Origin: Rossellomorea aquimaris
GTDB taxonomy: Bacteria > Bacillota > Bacilli > Bacillales > Bacillaceae_B
Assembly (NCBI RefSeq): GCF_001877785.1
Contig: NZ_MINN01000150.1
Location: 99,193 to 163,192 of the forward strand
Reading direction: 5' to 3'
Length of the DNA: 64,000 nt
This document shows, piece by piece, positions 60,174 to 64,000 of this stretch (positions are counted from its first letter, which is position 1; each line of letters opens with the position of its first letter). The notes beneath the pieces are model-generated. The model saw nothing but the letters and a program-made list of their open reading frames with translations, made no database searches and was not told the DNA's origin. The position numbers were made by a program, and so were the translations under genes.

Positions 60174-61016
60174 ATGAAAAATAAATTCTCATTATTTACG
60201 GTCTTCCTGACGATTGCAGCACTGGTACTCGGCAATCTGGTCGTGGCCACCAACTCCGGTGACGCCTGCGGGACAGATTGGCCGATCTGTAATGGAAAGG
60301 TCATTCCGGACATCACGGACTACCATATCGTGATTGAATATTCCCACCGGTTATTCACGACCCTGCTTGGTCTGTTCATCTTAATCAACGCCATCCTGGC
60401 CTGGAAAAAAACTTCAGAGAAGCAGGTGAAGTTCATTTCGACCCTTTCCTTGCTGCTCCTGTTAACGCAGGCGATGATTGGCGGGATGAATGTATTGCTG
60501 GGGACTCCTACCGGATTCACCACTCTTGATGTGATGTTCAGTCTGTTTTTGTTGATTTCCCTTGTCTTCCTTTATGCAGGATTAAGCGAACGGACATACC
60601 ACGTCAAATATATGGAAATAAAAAAACCGTTGATCATCGGTGTTGTCATCCTCATGAGTGAAATCTTAATCGGTGCTGTCTTCAAACATTTCCGGCTCAG
60701 CGAACTGATTTTTGAAGTGAACCACACAGAGATCGCACTCGCAAATTTTGTCTACTTTACTCATGGAATCCTTGGACTGCTCACCCTTTTCTATATCGGT
60801 TATGCCGTCTTCCTTTCCATAAGGTTCAATGTGATGAGAATGCAGGCCTTATCATTAATCCTGGTGTCTGCACTTGCAACGTTCGGCGGATTCATAACCA
60901 AAACGGAAGAACTCAGCCCCGTCACATCTTCTGTGCACATGATTTTGTCCATCCTTACAGTCGCGCTGCTAAGCCATATGACAGCGGTGAGTTATTTTAA
61001 TTCTAAGAGGAACTAG
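60174..61016 (+). CDS. Divergent CtaA/COX15-family (heme A synthase-like) protein
   Basis: A 280-residue, eight-helix protein. GDACGTDWPICNGKVIPD, IEYSHRLFTTLLGLF, FTHGILGLLTLF and SSVHMILSIL align with CtaA, including three heme-ligand His. The fourth (His 123 in B. subtilis CtaA, ALHFGISL) is replaced: the same place reads TTLDVMFSLF, with no nearby His. The C-terminal Cys pair of B. subtilis CtaA is also absent. So it may be inactive or changed in function. ATG 60174 with AAGGA is preferred over ATG 60123, which lacks a ribosome site. Confidence 0.8.
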   Translation: MKNKFSLFTVFLTIAALVLGNLVVATNSGDACGTDWPICNGKVIPDITDYHIVIEYSHRLFTTLLGLFILINAILAWKKTSEKQVKFISTLSLLLLLTQAMIGGMNVLLGTPTGFTTLDVMFSLFLLISLVFLYAGLSERTYHVKYMEIKKPLIIGVVILMSEILIGAVFKHFRLSELIFEVNHTEIALANFVYFTHGILGLLTLFYIGYAVFLSIRFNVMRMQALSLILVSALATFGGFITKTEELSPVTSSVHMILSILTVALLSHMTAVSYFNSKRN

Positions 61017-61040
61017 GCGGTTTGCCTGGTTCTTTTTTTT
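61010..61040 (+). terminator. Terminator after ctaA-like gene
   Basis: GAACTAGGC / GCCTGGTTC hairpin followed by eight T. The stretch 61041-61393 beyond it shows no gene I can support. Confidence 0.85.
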
Positions 61041-61393
61041 ATGAAAGACTATTCTACAACTTATGATAAGCTTCTTTCCCCGGCTATCATATCGCATAAT
61101 AAACAGGCTGTTTCCTCATACTAAACTCGATTGCACCATGAAATCGAGGTGATACCTAATGGAGCCAGCTGGACTAACGACTCCCGAACTATACACCTTT
61201 TATAACATCAAACTTTTCTATTAAATGCTCATTATTCAATATTTCTAACCGATATATCAAGCTAGTAAAGTTTTCTAAGGATCAATACGCTCACCTGAAA
61301 ATACTTCGGCTTCGCCTACCTCTCCTATGTTTGAGGAATATCACTGTTTCAAGCCTCTAAACGTCATTTATTTACATATGAAAATTTTCTGAA

Positions 61394-61410
61394 ATATATT
61401 GCATTATGCA
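61394..61410. promoter_or_regulatory. GntR operator copy 1 upstream of brnQ
   Basis: ATATATTGCAT (11 of the 13-bp shared motif) running into TGCATTATGCA, about 90 bp before brnQ. Confidence 0.65.
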
Positions 61411-61437
61411 TATTAGGAGAGTATGATAGATTTCATT

Positions 61438-61452
61438 GATATATTGCATATC
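61438..61452. promoter_or_regulatory. GntR operator copy 2 upstream of brnQ
   Basis: GATATATTGCATATC; its 13-bp core ATATATTGCATAT also occurs, inverted, before the GntR gene at 63649. Confidence 0.72.
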
Positions 61453-61497
61453 GAAATTATTATTCTTAAATATTTTTCATCATAGGAGGCATACTTC

Positions 61498-62853
61498 ATG
61501 AAAGGAAAATTGACTTTTTCATCATACGCGACCATAGGCGTCATGCTTTTCGCATTATTTTTCGGGGCTGGAAACCTGATCTTCCCGGCACAGCTCGGTC
61601 AAAATGCCGGAACCAATCTCTGGCCGTCCATCATTGGCTTTTTAATTACAGGAGTGGGACTTCCGCTGCTCGGAATCATCGCAATGAGTTTCTCAGGGAG
61701 CCGTAACCTTCAGGAACTTTCAAGCCGCGTACACCCGGTTTATGCCGTGTGTTTCACGTCACTGCTTTATCTGACCATCGGGCCGTTCTTCGCGTCTCCC
61801 CGCACGGGTACCGTTGCGTACGAGGTAGGGATAGCCCCTTTTATAAATGAGTCTTCACAGCAAATGGGACTCTTCATTTTCACCTTACTATTTTTTGGTG
61901 CGGTTCTCTTATTCTCATTGAAACCTGCCAAGCTTGTAGATAATATTGGAAAGTTTTTGGCACCCGGGCTGGTGGTCATGCTTGCCGTTCTTCTTGTGGC
62001 TGCAATAGCCAATCCGATGGGCAGCATGGAAGCACCTCAGGAAGCTTATACGAATGGCGCATTTATCACTGGTTTTCTGGAAGGATATAATACCATGGAT
62101 GCACTTGCCTCATTGGTATTTGGTATTATCGTGATTAACGCGATCCGTGCAATGGGCGTAACTTCGAATACCGATATTCAAAAAGCAACTGTCAAAGCAG
62201 GCAGTATTGCCATATTGCTGCTCGCTGTGATTTATGTCGGAATTGCTTATCTAGGGGCAACAAGCGCACAGATTTATGGAACCTTTGAGACCGGCGGACC
62301 GATTTTGAGTAACGCTGCCTCCCACTACTTCGGTACACTTGGTTCCGTTATGCTTGCGATTGCCATCATATTGGCATGTCTGACAACAGCGATCGGATTG
62401 ACGGTAGCCAATGCCGAATATTTTCATACGTTGTTTCCGAAGATCAGTTATCAGAAACTTGTTGTCTTTTTTGCCACAATCACCTTCGTGATTGCGAACT
62501 TTGGATTGTCAAACATCATCTCCTACTCTATACCGGTCCTGATGTTCTTATATCCACTGGCGATTGTGCTGATCATCCTGACATTTCTGTCTCCATTGTT
62601 TAATCACGCAACGATTGTTTATAGTTCAACCATCGCTGTGACATTTTTGATCAGCATCTTTGATGGCCTCAAGTCGCTTTGTGACTCACTTGGAATCGAG
62701 TATTTCAGCTGGATGAAGCCAATTGTAGCTTTTTATGAACAAACTTTGCCCCTATACAATCAAGGGCTTGGATGGCTGCTGCCGGCCCTTGCCGTCATTA
62801 TCGTTACCGGTGTGATCAGCCGTTTCCAAAGAAAGGCTCCGGTCCATGCTTAG
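61498..62853 (+). CDS. brnQ: Branched-chain amino acid:cation symporter BrnQ
   Basis: A 451-residue, 12-segment carrier of the LIVCS family importing Leu, Ile and Val with Na+ or H+. FALFFGAGNLIFPAQLG, TVAYEVGIAPFI and GFLEGYNTMDALASLVFGIIV are family signatures (the last given here by its core GFLEGYNTMDALAS). ATG 61498 with AGGAGG. Two operator copies sit upstream, and the convergent GntR gene downstream carries a third. Confidence 0.93.
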   Translation: MKGKLTFSSYATIGVMLFALFFGAGNLIFPAQLGQNAGTNLWPSIIGFLITGVGLPLLGIIAMSFSGSRNLQELSSRVHPVYAVCFTSLLYLTIGPFFASPRTGTVAYEVGIAPFINESSQQMGLFIFTLLFFGAVLLFSLKPAKLVDNIGKFLAPGLVVMLAVLLVAAIANPMGSMEAPQEAYTNGAFITGFLEGYNTMDALASLVFGIIVINAIRAMGVTSNTDIQKATVKAGSIAILLLAVIYVGIAYLGATSAQIYGTFETGGPILSNAASHYFGTLGSVMLAIAIILACLTTAIGLTVANAEYFHTLFPKISYQKLVVFFATITFVIANFGLSNIISYSIPVLMFLYPLAIVLIILTFLSPLFNHATIVYSSTIAVTFLISIFDGLKSLCDSLGIEYFSWMKPIVAFYEQTLPLYNQGLGWLLPALAVIIVTGVISRFQRKAPVHA

Positions 62854-62881
62854 TAACAAGTGACAATAGCGTTGGCCTCAT

Positions 62882-62925
62882 AAAAAAAGCCGGCCCCCTC
62901 ATAAAAATGAGGGGACCGGCTTTTC
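62882..62925. terminator. Bidirectional terminator between brnQ and GntR gene
   Basis: AAAAGCCGGCCCCCTCAT / ATGAGGGGACCGGCTTTT. Confidence 0.92.
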
Positions 62926-62931
62926 ATTTGT

Positions 62932-63582
62932 CTATGCCTGAAAATCCTCCAGTGTACCTAGCCAGTTATCTTTCATGATGGCTGCTGCCTTATCCTTATC
63001 ACCATGTTTCAAGGCCGAAATAATGGCTTTATGTTCATCGATCGACCTCTCGGTTAAGATAATGGAATTATGGAAAAAATGCCTTCGGACATGTGCCTGC
63101 AAGGACTTTACCATGTTTTTGATATATGTATTTTTCGTTATTTCTATAATGACCTGGTGAAATTCTTCATCTATTTTCAAGGCAGCGTAGGCATTCTTTG
63201 AATGGATTAACTTTGCGAAATGCTCATTGATATCTTCCAGCTGCTTCAGCTGCTCCTCTGTGATATGGCCGATTGCCAACTCAGCAGACAAAGACTGCAA
63301 GGCAGCCAACGGAGGGAGCAGATCCTTGATCGCTTCACGTTCGATTTCTGTGACTTCCGTACTCTTACCAGGGTACATTTTAACGAACCCCTGCACTTCC
63401 AGAAGCTGCAGCGATTCACGTATCGGTGTTCTGCTGCTTCCTAACGCATTAGCAAGTTCAGTATCATTCAATTTTTCGCCTGGACTCAATGTTCCATCAA
63501 TGATCCACTCCTGAATCTGGTTGAATGCGTTTTCCTTGGCAGATTGGCGGACAGGCTTAGAATGGTTTGTTGGTATGGGCAT
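62932..63582 (-). CDS. GntR/FadR-subfamily (FCD domain) regulator, likely of brnQ
   Basis: A 216-residue regulator: GntR winged helix (KLNDTELANALGSSRTPIRESLQLLEVQGFV, core ALGSSRTPIRESLQLLE) and an FCD ligand domain with metal-site His/Asp (ELAIGHITEEQLKQLEDINEHFAK, EFHQVIIE, HVRRHFFHN, DEHKAIISAL). ATG 63582. Its own upstream 13-bp motif (63649) recurs twice before brnQ, so it likely controls itself and the carrier. Confidence 0.9.
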   Translation of the reverse strand: MPIPTNHSKPVRQSAKENAFNQIQEWIIDGTLSPGEKLNDTELANALGSSRTPIRESLQLLEVQGFVKMYPGKSTEVTEIEREAIKDLLPPLAALQSLSAELAIGHITEEQLKQLEDINEHFAKLIHSKNAYAALKIDEEFHQVIIEITKNTYIKNMVKSLQAHVRRHFFHNSIILTERSIDEHKAIISALKHGDKDKAAAIMKDNWLGTLEDFQA

Positions 63583-63648
63583 AGAAATCAGCCTTTCTGG
63601 AAATTCATTTGGTATGTAAAATTATACAGGAAAATAGACTTTATTGAA

Positions 63649-63661
63649 ATATGCAATATAT
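63649..63661. promoter_or_regulatory. GntR operator copy 3 upstream of its own gene
   Basis: ATATGCAATATAT, the exact reverse complement of the 13-bp core at 61439-61451. Confidence 0.72.
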
Positions 63662-63829
63662 TATTGGGTCATTACCTGTGAAAAAAAGTACACGTTATTG
63701 CCGAAGGAGGTAAAGGCAGATATATTCCAGAAGAATGGGGATTTGAGGAAATAAGTTTATAAAAAGTATGTGGGATAAAACTAAAAAAATTCCATATAGC
63801 GGCAAACAATAAAAGTATAGTTTCTTTAT

Positions 63830-63888
63830 GCGCTAATGATTTCCGTGCAAGACTTCGCTTTCCGCGGGCGGCCGGTGAGCCTCCCTCA
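63830..63888. repeat. Truncated left end of the palindromic element
   Basis: GCGCTAATGATTTCCGTGC, then GACTTCGCTTTCCGCGGGCGG and GTGAGCCTCC match the left third of the 51456 element; the right end is missing. The rest of 63662-64000 shows no gene I can support. Confidence 0.7.
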
Positions 63889-64000
63889 CGATAATGGCAG
63901 GTTACTTAGAATATCTTTGTTTTTCTCGGGATTTCTTAAGTGTTCAACATAAGAGACACGGCATGGTCAAACAGATACACCCAAATTTAAATATATCTGG

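Overview
The window reads as chromosomal DNA of a mesophilic, spore-forming member of the Bacillaceae. The pointers are a YhcQ/CotF-type spore coat gene, an aa3-600 menaquinol oxidase operon (qoxABCD), a YerO/SwrC pair, a YcgF/YcgG pair, GlpP-like, PurR-like and Fur-like sites, strong AGGAGG ribosome binding sites and frequent TTG/GTG starts. A Rossellomorea-like or other marine/soil Bacillus-like host is my guess; the sequence alone does not fix the genus. I see no rRNA, tRNA, prophage, intact insertion sequence or CRISPR array.

Layout. 1-5.3 kb: the start of a truncated DDAH-family gene, two tandem KGG-repeat stress proteins, an acyl-CoA ligase and a DEAD-box helicase with a repeat-rich basic tail. 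5.3-16.3 kb: mostly small metabolic and stress genes (FMN reductase, Ohr, FAD amine oxidase, luciferase-like monooxygenase, CatE-type dioxygenase with an HxlR-type regulator, a NERD gene broken by a nonsense codon, DUF1540, sugar isomerase, aspartokinase). 16.4-25.3 kb: a complete rhizobactin/schizokinen-type hydroxamate siderophore operon in rhbABCDEF order, with a Fur box lying inside its promoter. The aspartokinase lies just downstream on the same strand and could supply aspartate semialdehyde for diaminobutyrate. 25.6-31.3 kb: glpT with a leader hairpin and cre site, an MFS pump with a divergent MarR regulator, guaC with PurBoxes, and a CDF metal exporter. 31.4-44.1 kb: the SwrC-type RND exporter and its TetR regulator, an aminotransferase/RpiR operon, an Fe-type alcohol dehydrogenase, a second DDAH-family gene and YcgG/YcgF. 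44.2-51.1 kb: a coat protein, an MFS/TetR pair flanked by inverted 27-bp repeats, and qoxABCD. 51.1-64 kb: aspartase, a Fur-boxed ferric-iron ABC importer, a Zn/Cd P-type ATPase with an ArsR sensor, a divergent CtaA-like protein, and BrnQ with a GntR regulator that share a 13-bp operator.

Two themes stand out. First, iron: a Fur-controlled siderophore operon and a Fur-controlled ferric ABC importer lie in one 40-kb stretch. Second, the intergenic DNA is structured. Four gaps between co-directional genes carry arrays of degenerate units repeating every 20-21 bp (about two helical turns), with a different sequence in each gap. Separately, several copies of a GC-rich palindromic element are scattered through other gaps, one of them with a second, unrelated palindrome nested inside it. 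The phased arrays are the best candidate here for something undescribed; their function is unknown.
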